This document shows positions 25,892 to 40,001 of a DNA stretch of 64,000 nt, piece by piece. The translations under genes and the position numbers were made by a program. The notes beneath the pieces were generated by a model. That model was not told the DNA's origin and ran no database searches. It was given only the letters and a program-made list of their open reading frames with translations. The DNA is from Anoplolepis gracilipes (taxonomy: Eukaryota > Arthropoda > Insecta > Hymenoptera > Formicidae), in assembly GCF_047496725.1 (NCBI RefSeq), contig NC_132979.1, positions 1,133,501 through 1,197,500 on the forward strand. Reading direction: 5' to 3'. The first letter of the stretch is position 1. Each line of letters starts with the position of its first letter.

Positions 25892-28503
25892 CTTTCCGAT
25901 AAAATAATCACACTTGTAAGCAAGTACAATGCACACTGAAACACATGCCAAACAAAATAAAATCTTCTATTATCAAGTTTATATCTTATTTGAATGAGAA
26001 ATATATTACCTAGCATTTACAATTAGTCGTCTTTTTTAATTAAACATATAAATTCGATTTTTGTAAATAGGTTTAAATAATTTTTCATCATTAAAATTAA
26101 TTAAATACTTTTAAACGTCAAGTGCATATATGTGAGTTCAATAGACATTAGGCTTTAATTTTTCGTGCGAAAAAGAACAATATAAAATACTTTATCAATG
26201 CACGCAGTAAACTAATTTCACGTTAGAACAATATCTCGCGGTTGTTTCAGTATAACCATTGTTTTCAGTATATTATAATAATATAATTTTCTTTTTTCAG
26301 TACGATATCAAGTTATAATACTTTAATTAATTTATTAGTGCATAAAGTAAAATAAATGTAATATTTAAAAGGATATCACGATTTTATTCAATGACATCAA
26401 TATGACGTTAAATTACTTTTTCGTCTCGTGATTTTATCTATTTATCATCCTATCTATTTTACACAATGTTTCCATTCTATCCATCTTACACACACTTGGA
26501 CATGCATTTCCGTTTAAAATATAATACACACACTGCTTGCTGATTTAGTACATTCAGTGCAGAATATATTGTAAGAAATAGGTGTTAGGACACAATACGT
26601 AGATCACTGATTTCACTGCAATGCAGTAGACAGAACTTGACTGAGTAGAGAATATAATTACTCAACTGATACGTTTATCAATGTGATTCTCGCGTTCATA
26701 ACGTAATCTCAATGACGCAGCAAAGTAAATATAATCTGTGTGTATGTGACCTTGTTCGAAGAAAGAAAGCTTATGTAGAGATTGATTTTATTTGAACGAA
26801 TCAGTTTCAAAATATTTAAATTTAAAGTATTCGAATTAATTATTGACTTAAAAATTTAGTTTTTTTTTATCGATAAATCTTCTTTCGTCGCGCAAAGTCA
26901 AACGTATAAATCTAAGTATTTACATGACAAACTCTTGTAATGATTTCACTAACACAATGTTTACACCAATATGCGCTGATATAAACTGACTTCATCTGAC
27001 ACTAATATTGCGGTTATTATCAATATCGTTTCTCTTATTTATTCAAGATACTTAGCAATTTAAATAATTAGACTCGTCGCAACAAAATACGATTAACATT
27101 ATACTCTATGTTTTTTTCATGAACAACATGAGTAGTAACTTTTTGTTTCTAAAGCATTGCAAATTATAATTATACAACTATAGCTGTATAAATATAATTA
27201 TAACGAAAAGATAAACGTACTTAAATATAAGAATCGTTATCTATGACTTAAATAAAACTTGCAACTAGATTTTTCAAGAATTTTTCTTAAAGATTTTATA
27301 TCTTATGTAATATGATTTAAGTACTTTCTCGACAGTTAAGAGATACTTAAAAAAAAATATTTGTTTTAGCATCTCCGAGCAAGTTTTCAAGATTAATTAG
27401 TTCGCGGGTATATTGTTCAACTTTATTAAGTAACTTATCATGTTTTTATCGCGCCGCTCGCATTTTTCTGAACGTCAAAAGCATACGATGTAGAGAAGCA
27501 TGTTGGGAGAGCGAAAAATAGAGAGCACGCACGAGCAAGTCTTTTTAGTCTCGGGCGAGCGAAAGCGAAAAGAAATTGAGGGACGTTACTCAGAGTCCGG
27601 TGGACTCGAGATAGACGGATAGCGTGCCTGCCAGGCTGGTCCGGAAGTCGCGTGTCGACGGCAGCCATAACAGCCCCTCCGCGACTCTCGCCCTTCCTCG
27701 ACCTGAACCACCACCTCTTGCCTGATTTCCTTATAACTGCTACCAACGACTAGCACGGCCTATCACGAGATTGGCCCTTGTGTGCGAGAGGCCTGCAATC
27801 CGTGCAGATCAAGGGTGAGCAAGTATTGGTGCAACACTACCCTAATGAAACACCGAGAACAAGTCGGTGATTGGTCGATCCCGCCGAGGCCCGAAGGAAA
27901 AGCAACCCTCTCTCTTCATTGTAACCCTCTCGACTACGTAACGTCTTCAGAATCGTCAGACTAGCCGTGCCGTTAACACTTGGTAGCATTAATATTTGTA
28001 TTCGAATCATCAAATAATTAACAGTGTCGAATCGTGCGAAAATCTGTCATTTGTGTTAGGACGATTGTCACACGAAACTAGAGGAAAAATATATTCCATA
28101 GAGATCATCGGAATCATGCTTTACTCAATTAACTAAGAAGTATTTACTCGTGTCACATTTATATATAACACTTGTAAAAATATTAATCAAATATATTAAA
28201 ATATTATATATCATTATTATTCTGCTATTGGAACAAATTACGAGTGATTCAGAGTACATATACATTATATCTTTCAATTCTCGAAATTGTTACTTTTTAT
28301 CAATAAAGAGAAATTGCCTTTCTTAGCGTGAAATCTCTCGAAATCATTATGTGATAAATGTGACCATTATTTGACTTTCTACTTGTCAAGTGTTCCATGT
28401 CGCAGTAAACAAAGAAGTATCTATCTGGTGTTTATTTCTCACTGTTACCGTGTATCATTAACGATGTGCAGTTTCAAACGAGAGTGAGTCACTTGAGCGA
28501 ACC
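25892..28503. other. Divergent intergenic region between the acyl-CoA synthetase and nompC
   Basis: About 2.6 kb between two genes transcribed away from each other. Most is AT-rich. A GC-rich block at about 27440-27965 is the likeliest promoter or 5' exon area for nompC; it contains a GTGAGC donor-like site near 27812. Its open frames resemble no known protein. Promoter sharing is inference from layout only. Confidence 0.5.
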
Positions 28504-28536
28504 ATGCTCGCGAAGGGATCGTACGGCATAGCATGA
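28504..28536 (+). promoter_or_regulatory. Ten-codon upstream ORF overlapping the nompC start (ATGA)
   Basis: An ATG with A at -3 at 28504 opens a 10-codon frame whose TGA (28534-28536) overlaps the nompC ATG (28533-28535) as ATGA. The frame differs from that of nompC, so the main start would be reached by leaky scanning or by reinitiation. That this part is in the mRNA is inferred. Confidence 0.55.
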
Positions 28537-31500
28537 GTAGTAACAGCAAGAAGCCACCGGGAGGTAAGGACGACAAGAAGAATCCTTCCAGCAAAGAGGA
28601 GAGCCCGTTGGGCGGTAAGGACGATGGTGGTTCGGCCTCGACCGGAAGTAATGGGGCCGCGGCCCCAGGAGAGCCTTCGCAACCTGGAAGCAAGCCCAGC
28701 TCTGCTGGTGCGACTGCCAGAGAAGGGGCCCAGAGACTTCTGGGCCTGGCGGCTCGCGGCGAGTGGGCCCCCGTGGACCAGCTGCTCAAATCTCTGGAGA
28801 AGACGGTGCAAAGTGCGGGAGAGGATGGCTTCATCGTCCCACTCGCGGGTGTCCTGGACCCGGTCAGTGCCATTGATATGATTTTACTTGAATAAGAAAA
28901 GTAGTGGAAAGAATGTAAAGTTCTTATGGATAGAATAAATTCCTCGTGCGACTTGTTCTTGGAAAATTTTGGATTGCAAAGGGATACATCATGTAGCTAA
29001 ACAAAGGCTAAACAAAACTTTTAATTTGCAGATGACGGGGATGACGCCGTTGATGTACGCCGTGAAAGACAACCGTAGCGCGTTGCTCGATCGGATGATT
29101 GAGCTCGGATCTGACGTGGGCGCCAGAAACAACGCAAGTACTCCACGATTACGATCATGCGTGAATGAAAAAATAATCGTTTAATAATCAAGAAATCTGT
29201 TTGTCTCTTTGACAAAGAATTAAAAAAAAAACATAAATTATAGTCTCGCAAAAGAGAAAAAAAAATATACTTATCCATAACCGAAGAAAAGTAAATTTTC
29301 TGAAAAATACTCCATTTGAAAAGGAGACATTTGATTCATTACCTTTTGTTTATTCATTGCCGTCGCGATAAGTACTCGTGTAGAATTACGTGCCATTACG
29401 TGGCACTGGCACGTAATGGCTGCGAAGGTAACGCGTGCTACGAAACGTGTACAGCTAATGATCAGGCAATTTTTGCTAAGTCAAGTCACCTCGCGGAGGT
29501 AGAAAGAAGGGAGCAAGTAGAGGATACGATTGCGTGAAGGAGGGCCAAGGTCAAGGAGCTTATGCTTACTGACCGAATGGATGAAACAAGTACGTCGTGT
29601 AGAGAAAGAAACACGCATGGTCCTTCCGATGGCATTTCCCATGACTTTCAGAAGGTTACACGAAACGCGTTATATATAATATAATCAACTCTTTGTCAAA
29701 CGTGAAAACCGTTGCAGTTAAAAGTAATATTAATATTCTGATAAAACTTTCCGAAATCAATATTACTACACACAGTTCTACCGGTGGCATTTTCAGTGAC
29801 TCTTAGAAGGTTACTACATAATTGACCCTCTGTCAGGCACAAAAAGCCATTGCAGTTAAAATCTCTTGATGACTAAAGCTCCAACTTTAATCTATTCCAA
29901 GAATCGGACCGCTTTTTCGTTGAAGTTGGTAAAGATAGGGGGCTGACTGACCTACTTATCCCTTTACCTGTCTTGTTTGTCCATTTGATCAGTAAACGTG
30001 AGTCCTTTAACCTTGGCTCTCCTTCACGCAATCGTTCTTTCAACCTCACGCACTCGTTTCACCCTCTCCTTGACTTAGCACAGATTGCGATCTGATTATT
30101 AACTGTAGACACGTGGCACACGTCACCTTTAGTTATCAATTGCGTTATTCAAAATCTCCATTAGAAAACTTTATTCATGTCGGCATATAAGTAGTAATAT
30201 ATCGTCTTTAATTATTTACTTAGACGGATAAATGAGTCTATAATTCTTGTTATCATACAAATGTGGGAAAAATAAATATTTCAACAGCAAAATTCCTGTT
30301 ACTTGCGTCACAAGTGTATGTTAAAGTGCGTTTCGTAAAAAAGTATTGTTGAGATAAACTATAACTATGCTAGAACATCACTTTGCAATCATATGCAAGA
30401 CGTTATGTACTTGCTATTATCGATTTACTGCCTACCACTCCCACGATGATTCTGATATAATTTTCCAATAGCATGCTGATACATGATATTCGTGATTGAA
30501 ATCTGAAATTTATCATTAGAGGCAAGCTCAAATTCGTAGGTGCGGCAAAGCAAAATTTTTATAGCTTTTATTATTCCATCTTCATAAAAAGGTCCATTTT
30601 AAGTCAACAAAATATATAATCGCGCTAATTATGCTTCTTAAATATCGCTTGCTCGCAAACACTTAAAAGAATCGATAGAATTAAATGGTTAATTACGCAA
30701 CTAATTAAAAATACGATATTGTTTCTCGGGAAAGAAAATAAATTTATGTTAATTTTATAATTAGCAAGTTAAGACTTTTTAATGAATAAATATTTTCTGG
30801 AATGTAAAACATTTTATCGGCACACTTTCTGCAGGATAATTACAATGCTCTCCATATCGCTGCTATGTACTCGAGAGAGGACGTCGTTAAGTTGTTACTG
30901 TCCAAGAGAGGCGTTGATCCCTACGCTACGGGAGGGGTACGAATAAATATTCATTCTTGCAATTCTTAGAAAGGAACTTGAGAGAAATCCATTGAAATAA
31001 TTATTTTATACAAATACCGTATTGAAAGAGATTGCGCTACTCTATAGAATATAAATTCACTTGCAATCATTTTAAAAGATTTAATTCTATTTCTTATTTG
31101 ATTTTTGTATTTTATTTTTTATATATAGCAAAATAAATTCTATTTTATTTTATTTGAATTCCATTTCAATGTTAGAATAATTCAACGACGTCAATTTATT
31201 GTACTTGAGTAATCTTACATAAAATATCCATAATTTTTGGAAACACGTGCAGCCAAGACAACAAACGGCGGTTCATCTGGTGGCGTCGAGACAAACGGGC
31301 ACCGCGACGTCGATTCTACGAGCTTTACTAGGTGCTGCCGGACGGGACATCAGGCTAAAGGTCGACGGGGTAAGTATATTTCGCATATTTCGCAAACTTG
31401 CGCAATAAGTTCGCCGATTAAATGTATCGTTTTTCAAGAAAGTCCGAAAACTGCCGTCTCGAGTCTCGATCACCTCTCTCAATATGCAGGATAAATTCTA

Positions 31501-33695
31501 ATCGTGCGACACTACGGTAAATTTGCTTTGGCCCGGAAACTTCAAATTGAAGCTTTGGAAGATAGAGGTTTTTCTGCAATAAACCGCGGCACGATGCTCC
31601 CATTTCGCGTTTCTCGCGTGACAGGTGCCGCGCGCCGAGAGATCGCTACCTGGTACCAAACGACGCCATAACTCTTCTTCCAGTTTGCTTTTTCCATTCT
31701 GTCTTTCTCTATCTTGCTCTCTGTCGCACTCTGTCATACACGTCGCAATCTCGAGGCGTCGACGAACGCCGACAGTCACGGCGATTTTTGCCGTCTGTAG
31801 AAGAAAGAAAAACAATAGCCATAATAATATATTGAAATGAGATGTGCACTATTTACCTAGATGTTTCGGACAAACACGAAGAATGTTCGTATCACCTCTC
31901 ACGATATAACACCTGTCAAGAGATTTCTTTATGAGAAATTGGCAATAATATTTTTAGACATCTTTTTTTTCTTAAAACACAGCTCTCATATTTAATATAA
32001 ATTTTTCTATAAATGACGTAAATTAGAAATATTTATAACATTTAAAAATATATACTTTTTCGTGAGAAAATAAAATAAAACATTATTCTATAAATTTTTC
32101 AAAAGTAGTAATTAAAATATAAATTATCTCAAGTATAAAAATAAATTGAAACGTATTTTTCTTCTTGTATTTATGTCATTTTTTAAATTGTTTCTCTGTT
32201 TTGCATTAGTACATTACGTAATTACATATTCGTACATCATGAGTGCCTTTCTTTAAGCAGAAAAAAAAATGTTTTACTCTCACAATAATTCTTTTCAAAT
32301 GTCATTTTTCGTCACAGAAAGGAAAGATACCTCTTTTGCTAGCAGTCGAGGCTGGCAACCAATCGATGTGCCGGGAACTTCTGTCACAGCAAGCGCCCGA
32401 TCAGCTCCGGGCCACTACGCCAGCAGGTGATTCTGCGCTGCATTTGGCCGCTAGAAGAAGAGATATCGACATGGTGCGGATCCTGGTAGATTATGGCGCG
32501 CCTGTCGACATGCAAAATGTACGTTAAATTACGTTAAATGTACGTTAAAGCACGAAGATCCTAAATGAAGCGGGAAATTAAGCTGGTAATCAGACCGTGT
32601 CGTTTCAAACTTTCACGATTACATAAGTACTTTTAAACTCGCAAATTATAGATTGCAACGCAAACTTTTTATCGTTTTTCAACAAATCACTATACGCAAT
32701 GTTCTTAATCATTTTTTTACAATGTCACAGTTGAAGAGAATTATTATACTTCTTCCATCTTTATCGCATATAAAAAGACAATTTCAAAAATCAATTTTAA
32801 ATATATAAATATAAATATATGTATAACAACATAGGTTTTCTATTATCTAATTAATTTTAAATTGATAGAACCAACAGAAGTTTGATACAAGGTTTACAAG
32901 AAAATTTGTGAGAAAGTCGTAAGTCAAACACAAAGCTCAAGTATACTGTATCAAGTGTATCAAGTATACTGTAGCTATCAATTCTATTTTAACTTAAGCT
33001 TTAACGCTGCGAGTAAATTTACAAAACTCGGCGAGATCGATCATCATACACAATATGACTTACAAATGCTACAACTATCGCTAGAGAGAACAGCGAGTTT
33101 ATATACTTGAATGAGAGAGTAATGATTGAGACAGGAAAATTTATGATCGTCGTAAAATTTATGAAAAATTCTGAGGATTATTTTCATTGTAACTATACGT
33201 TTTTTTTTCATACTCTACAAAATTATTTCACGATCTTTGACCTTTTTCTTGCCGGCGCATAATAATGTATCCAGCAATGCAAAGGTCTCAATTGCGTCAC
33301 AAATAAAGTTGTGAATACGTATATGAGGGCATGCATGCGTAATCAACTGTCGCATTGCGTCGAGCAAGGATAATATTGTAGACAGGGTTAAATTTTCACT
33401 CAACGACGACACGTATTAAGAGAAGCTACCGGCATTAATTGCTCGTAGAAATATTGCATTTTTCTATTTTTACATACAAAACACAATGAATGATATTAAG
33501 AAATGAGATAATAATTAAAATAAAAATTAATCATTATTAGTAACATGAGAGTTTCATTAAACATACTTTTTATTTATATCAATCCAATGCAGATATAAAA
33601 GTGAAAATTTTATTTTTATTTTTTTTTAAATTAAAATGTATAAACTTTTGTCTCTATAAAACTACGTGTGACGTATTGTTGAAAATAACGCATGT

Positions 33696-33726
<31 letters not shown>

Positions 33727-36700
33727 CTATTTGAGAAATATCAGCGTGCAGCATTGATTTCAGGGCGATGGACAAACCGCGTTACATATAGCCAGCGCCG
33801 AAGGTGACGAGACTTTGGTGAAATATTTTTATGGTGTCAGAGCCTCCGCGTCGATCACCGATCATCAGGATCGAACGCCCATGCATCTGGCTGCGGAGAA
33901 CGGCCACGCTTCCATCATCGAACTGCTGGCTGATAAATTCAAAGCGAGTATATTCGAAAGAACGAAAGACGGTTCGACCCTGATGCATATAGCATCGCTG
34001 AACGGGCATTCGGAATGTGCCACTATGCTCTTCAAGAAGGGCGTGTATCTGCACATGCCAAATAAACGTGGCGCTAGATCCATTCATACGGCTGCGAGGT
34101 ACGGTCACGTGGGTATTATTAGCACTTTGCTTCAACGTGGAGAAAAGGTGAGTTATGGAAATTATATGTAAAACTGATTTGCTCTCGGCGAATACTATGA
34201 GGATACCATTCTCATGACAGCACACGATATTTATGATAATTATTCATAAATATTTTTACTATTTATTTTTTCTTTGAAATATTATATAAATTTTATGTAT
34301 ATTGTACATAAAGATAAAAAATCATAAAAATTGTTTACTCGACATATTACTAAAATATCGATATAGATTAAATATTTTTGTAGTAATATTTCTTAAATAT
34401 TTGCTGGGATATTGATAATAAATCTTTATGAGTTGTCTAAGATTACAAAAATATTTTGATAAACATTTATGAAGTATTTTAATAATTATTCTAAACATAA
34501 TATTTCACATATATATATATATATATATAATTTATAAATATTGCGTGCGGTCTGAGATGTATAACATCAAAATTGTCAGAATTTTGCTAGAGAATACTTG
34601 TTCCAAATTTGTCGAAAAATTCGATTTAATTATCGTGTTATTTTCTCTCGATCAATTTTCACATTTTCCATTTCCTTCGCGTTTTGCTGGACAGGTGGAC
34701 GCCGTAACTAACGATAATTATACGGCACTCCATATAGCCGTGGAAAGTGCCAAACCGGCTGTCGTGGAAACACTTTTAGGATACGGTGCGGAAGTGCACG
34801 TGAGGGGTGGAAAACTTCGGGAAACTCCACTTCATATAGCTGCCAGGGTGCTCGACGGTGACAGATGCGCTCTAATGTTACTGAAATCCGGAGCAGGGCC
34901 CAATTTGACAACCGACGATGGCCAAACACCTGTCCACGTAGCAGCCAGCCACGGAAATTTAGCGACGCTCCTTTTGCTTCTCGACGACGGCGGAGATCCG
35001 ATGTTTAAATCGAAAGTGCGTCGATGAAACAAGATCTTTAATTTTAAAATGCATTTTTCACATGCTTGTATAATGTTACAATAATTGAATAATTGTTGAA
35101 TAATTATAAGCATATTATTTTTCAGATATATCTTTCAATGTTAAAATATATGCTAAATTTTTAAACTTGTTTCTATTATATTTCGAAATTCTGTTTTTTT
35201 TTTCACAGAACGGAGAGACGCCCTTGCATTTAGCCTGCAGGGGTTGCCGAGCGGATGTGGTTCGACACTTGATAGAATTCGTGAAGGATACGAAGGGTCC
35301 GGAAGTGGCAACCGCCTACGTAAACAGCCTAACCAACGATGGTGCCAGCGCGCTCCATTACGCCGCTCAGATCGAACCCTCGGAGGTCATCATCCCCGGT
35401 GACGATCGTGCCGTCGTGCGCGCTCTCCTCGACAGCGGCGCGGACGTATCGCTGCAGACCAAACAGGCTCAGGAGACGGCGTTCCATCACTGCGCTCTCG
35501 CGGGCAACAACGAGATCCTGGAGGAGATGATCAGCCGAATGTCGGCCACGGATGTGCAAAAGGCCCTGAATCGACAAAATGCCATGGGCTGGACACCGCT
35601 GCTAATCGCCTCCAATCGCGGCCACATGGAACTGGTGACGACTCTCCTCGCTAATCACGGTCGAGTCGACGTGTTCGATCTCGAGGGTAGATCCGCTTTG
35701 CATTTGGCCGCCGAGCACGGCTACTTGCAAGTGTGCGACGCTCTGTTGGCGAACAAGGCTTTCATAAATTCCAAGTCCCGCGTGGGAAGAACCGCCCTGC
35801 ATCTCGCCGCTATGAACGGTTACACGCATCTCGTACGTTTCCTAATCCAGGATCACGGCGCCGCGATAGACGTGCTCACCCTCAGGAAACAGACTCCCCT
35901 TCATCTGGCGGCGGGAGCCGGCCAGTTGGAGGTCTGCAAACTCTTGCTGGATCTCGGTGCCAATATAGACGCGACGGACGACCAGGGACAGAAGCCGATC
36001 CACGCCGCGGCTATGAACAACTTCGCCGAGGTGGTGCAACTCTTTCTGCAGAGGCATCCCAGCCTCGTGATGGCCTGTACCAAGGACGGCAACACTTGCG
36101 CCCACATCGCCGCGATGCAGGGCAGCGTCCGTGTGATCGAGGAACTGATGAAGTTCGACAGACAGGGCGTGATAACTGCCAGGAATAAATTAACGGACGC
36201 GACACCGTTGCAGTTGGCGGCGGAGGGCGGGCACGCCGAGGTGGTGAAGGTTTTAGTCAGAGCCGGTGCGTCCTGCTCCGACGAGAATCGTGCGGGTTTC
36301 ACCGCGGTTCATCTAGCGGCTGAATATGGTCATGGCCAGGTACTCGAAGTGATGAGATCGACGCAGTCTCTTAGGATAGTCAGTAAGAAGCTCGGTGTCA
36401 CGGCGCTTCACGTTGCTGCTTACTTCGGGCAAGCCGGTGAGTAAAAATAAGATAGTGTCTATTTGCTTATCTATGAATTATCAATAGTTATTATATTAAT
36501 AATTATTAATAGAACTATTTTCTTATTAGTAAAGTTATAATCAAAATTATTTTAATTTTTTAAATATAATTAATTAGTAGTGTAATTAATTACATTAAAA
36601 AATAATTATATTGAAAATCTTCTTATAATTCTCTTTATTAATAAAACTATATCAAGATTCTGATAATGAAAAGCTAAATGAACTTACGCTAGTGCGCGTG

Positions 36701-39700
36701 ATTTTATACGAAAAATTTTTACATACTTGTAGCAAATAAGTTATTAAAAAATTAATCCTTTCTCGATTGATTCCAGATACGGTTAGAGAATTGCTAACTC
36801 ATATACCTGGAACTGTAAAATCTGATCCACCAACTGGAGGATCGCTGGTAGGAGAATTGGGATCCGAATCTGGCATGACTCCTCTTCATCTCGCTGCTTA
36901 TTCTGGAAACGAGAATGTCGTACGACTTCTTCTCAACTCTGCCGGAGTTCAGGTAATTTGACAAAAAAACTTTCAATCATAAATCTTTTTTGTCATATAA
37001 TATTTTATAGAAGTTGCTTATTATCATTTAATTAATTAATTTTATTAATATAATCTCTCAGTTTATGACATTATTACAAAATATTTAAATAATATATATT
37101 CCAACACCATGTTCAAACATATATAGACATATAATTAATGAAATAAATTAAAGAATTTAGCGCTACCGCAATTCAATCGTTATTTTTTACACAAAAATCT
37201 GTGCGCTATATAAAAATTATTGTAATTTGAAAATTTAAAAAAATTACACTTTACACCATCTATAAAAACTTAAAGGTAGACGCGGCGACAACGGAAAACG
37301 GATGGAACCCTTTGCATCTGGCCTGTTTCGGCGGCCACATAACTGTCGTGGGCCTACTGTTGAGCAGATCAGCGGAGCTGTTGCACAGCGCGGATCGTTA
37401 TGGCAAAACGGGCTTACACATCGCGGCGACCTACGGTCACTATCAAATGGTCGAGGTGCTCCTGGGCCAGGGAGCGGAGATAAATGCTACCGATAAGAAT
37501 GGCTGGACACCGTTACATTGTGCGGCTCGTGCCGGTCATCTGGACGTGGTGAGGCTGCTCGTAGAGAGCGGGGCCTCTCCGAAGACCGAGACGAATCTTG
37601 GCTGCGCGCCGATCTGGTTCGCCGCGTCCGAGGGTCACAACGATGTGCTCAAGTATCTCATGGAGAAGGAACACGATACGTATGCTCTGATGGATGATAA
37701 AAGGGTGAGAAATATTTGTATATTGTATCGATTAGCAGAGTCACTTGGAAAAGTAAATTCCAAAACATTAGAAAATTTGGAAATTAACTATTTTTTATGC
37801 CTTACTTTTCTTAATATTATTTTTTAATAAAATATGTATGATTAAGAGTATTAGTATTAGTATTAGTAAGGTATAAATAATATTTAATGTTAAATAATAT
37901 TATTATTTATCTTACTCTTATTTTTTATATCTTAATGTGATGATCGTAAAATTACGTAAAGTATACCTACACTTAATAATTTATGTTATATTAAATAATA
38001 ACTCGAACTATATTTTATATTGAAACTATTTAATTTTTTGTCGAAATGGGGTTTCCATCACGTGGCTATTACGATTAAATTAAGAACAGCTTCTTCTTTC
38101 GCGTTCTTTTCATCATATATTCAGCATCATATATAGCAATTATCTCCTAAAATTATATTAGGACTCGATATTGTACTTTAAAATCTCCAAAATGTGTTGC
38201 AGTATTTCGTGAGATCGAGAGATGCACGACATTTAGAAAGTTTGCTAATTTTCTCAGACAAAGTCGGTAAATCGAACTAATAAATTTGCGCTTTAATGTT
38301 AGGTACGCACGCGAGGTGTAGTCCAGGCCGGCTTCGTGATCAAAAATTTATTGATAATACACGTTCAGTTCAAATAATTTTAAAACAAGATCGTAGAGTA
38401 TCACTATCGCATAAAATCCAGCAGTCATGTCGTTTTTCCAGAAAAACTTTATTGTATAAGATTAATTAAGCTTTATGGTAATTAAACGAAATACCGCGAT
38501 CAAAGACTAACAGTTTATAAATGTTTTATCACATCCATAAAACAAGATATCTATCTACATTTATTCACCAACTTAAAATAGAGCAGATTTGTATATAAAT
38601 AAAATGCACAATAAAAAAAATTGTTATATAATCAATTAATAATTATTACGGCGATATTAAGAACATGATATTATAGAAACCTTCTTCTTTTCTTTCTAAT
38701 TCAATTTTTTTAATTCGAGCAAACTGTTGCATTTACAGTTTGTCTACAACATGATGGTCTGCAGCAAAAGTCACAACAACAAGCCGATAGAAGAGTTTGT
38801 TCTGGTGTCGCCCGCACCAGTGGACACAGCGGCCAAACTGTCCAATATTTACATGAAGCTCTCCGAGAAGGAGAAGGAACGCGCCAAGGATCTGATCGCG
38901 GCCGGGAAGCAGTGCGAGGGGATGGCGACCGAGTTGCTCGCTCTGGCAGCGGGCGCCGATTCGGCCGGCAGGATCTTGACGTCAATGGATCGCAGGAACG
39001 TCGAGTTCCTCGACGTCCTGATCGAGAACGAGCAGAAGGAGGTGATCGCGCACACCGTGGTGCAACGTTACCTGCAGGAACTTTGGCAGGGTAGCCTAAA
39101 CTGGAACGCGTTCCGGACGATCCTGCTATTCATCGCCTTCATCATCTGCCCGCCCGTCTGGGTGGTATTCGCTCTTCCGCTCGGGCACAAGTACAACAAC
39201 GTACCCATCATCAAGTTCATGTCGTATCTCACGTCGCACATCTATCTGATGATCTTTCTGCTACTGGTTGGCATCACGCCGATCTACCCGGTGGTGGTGA
39301 GAGTGAACTTGATACCATACTGGTACGAGTGGTGCTTGCTAGTGATGCTGTCGGGCCTGTTGCTGTTCGAGCTGACGAATCCTAGCGACAAGAGCGGTTT
39401 AGGCTGGATCAAACTGGCGGTGCTGCTTTTTGGTATATTTGGCGTGGCGTTTCACCTGATGGGATTCGTGATCGTGGAGAAACAGTACTGGCCGACTCTG
39501 CTCTACCTGAGAAACCAGCTTTTTGCTCTCAGTTTCCTTTTAGCTTGCGTGCAGATATTGGACTTTCTGTCATTCCATCATCTGTTCGGACCCTGGGCGA
39601 TTATTATCGGTAATCTTATGAAAGATCTCGCGAGGTTTCTCGCAGTGTTGGCCATCTTCGTCTTCGGCTTCTCCATGCACTTTGTCGCGCTCAATCAGGC

Positions 39701-39901
39701 GTTCAAGAATTATCAATCGCTGCATGAAGCGCGCACGGAGGAAAGGAAATCGAGGAAACCGTTCGACGACGGTAAGTTCAACATTTGTATTTTCTGTTTT
39801 TCCTTCTTTAATCGATCTCTTTCTTTACTGTAATTTGACGCCAATCGTGAGCTACTGGCGTAGTTAATTATATTTTTTACAGCTCCTTCCCTCTATAAAA
39901 T

Positions 39902-39934
<33 letters not shown>

Positions 39935-39944
39935 CATATATATG

Positions 39945-40001
<57 letters not shown>

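Noticed and set aside
28445..28873. Minus-strand open frames of 117-142 aa opposite the first nompC exon
   Set aside because: Antisense shadows of a GC-rich coding exon, with no recognisable domain or splice structure.
35329..36302. Several 60-150 aa frames on both strands within the large ankyrin exon
   Set aside because: Alternative-frame shadows of a GC-rich repeat-coding exon whose true frame is unambiguous.
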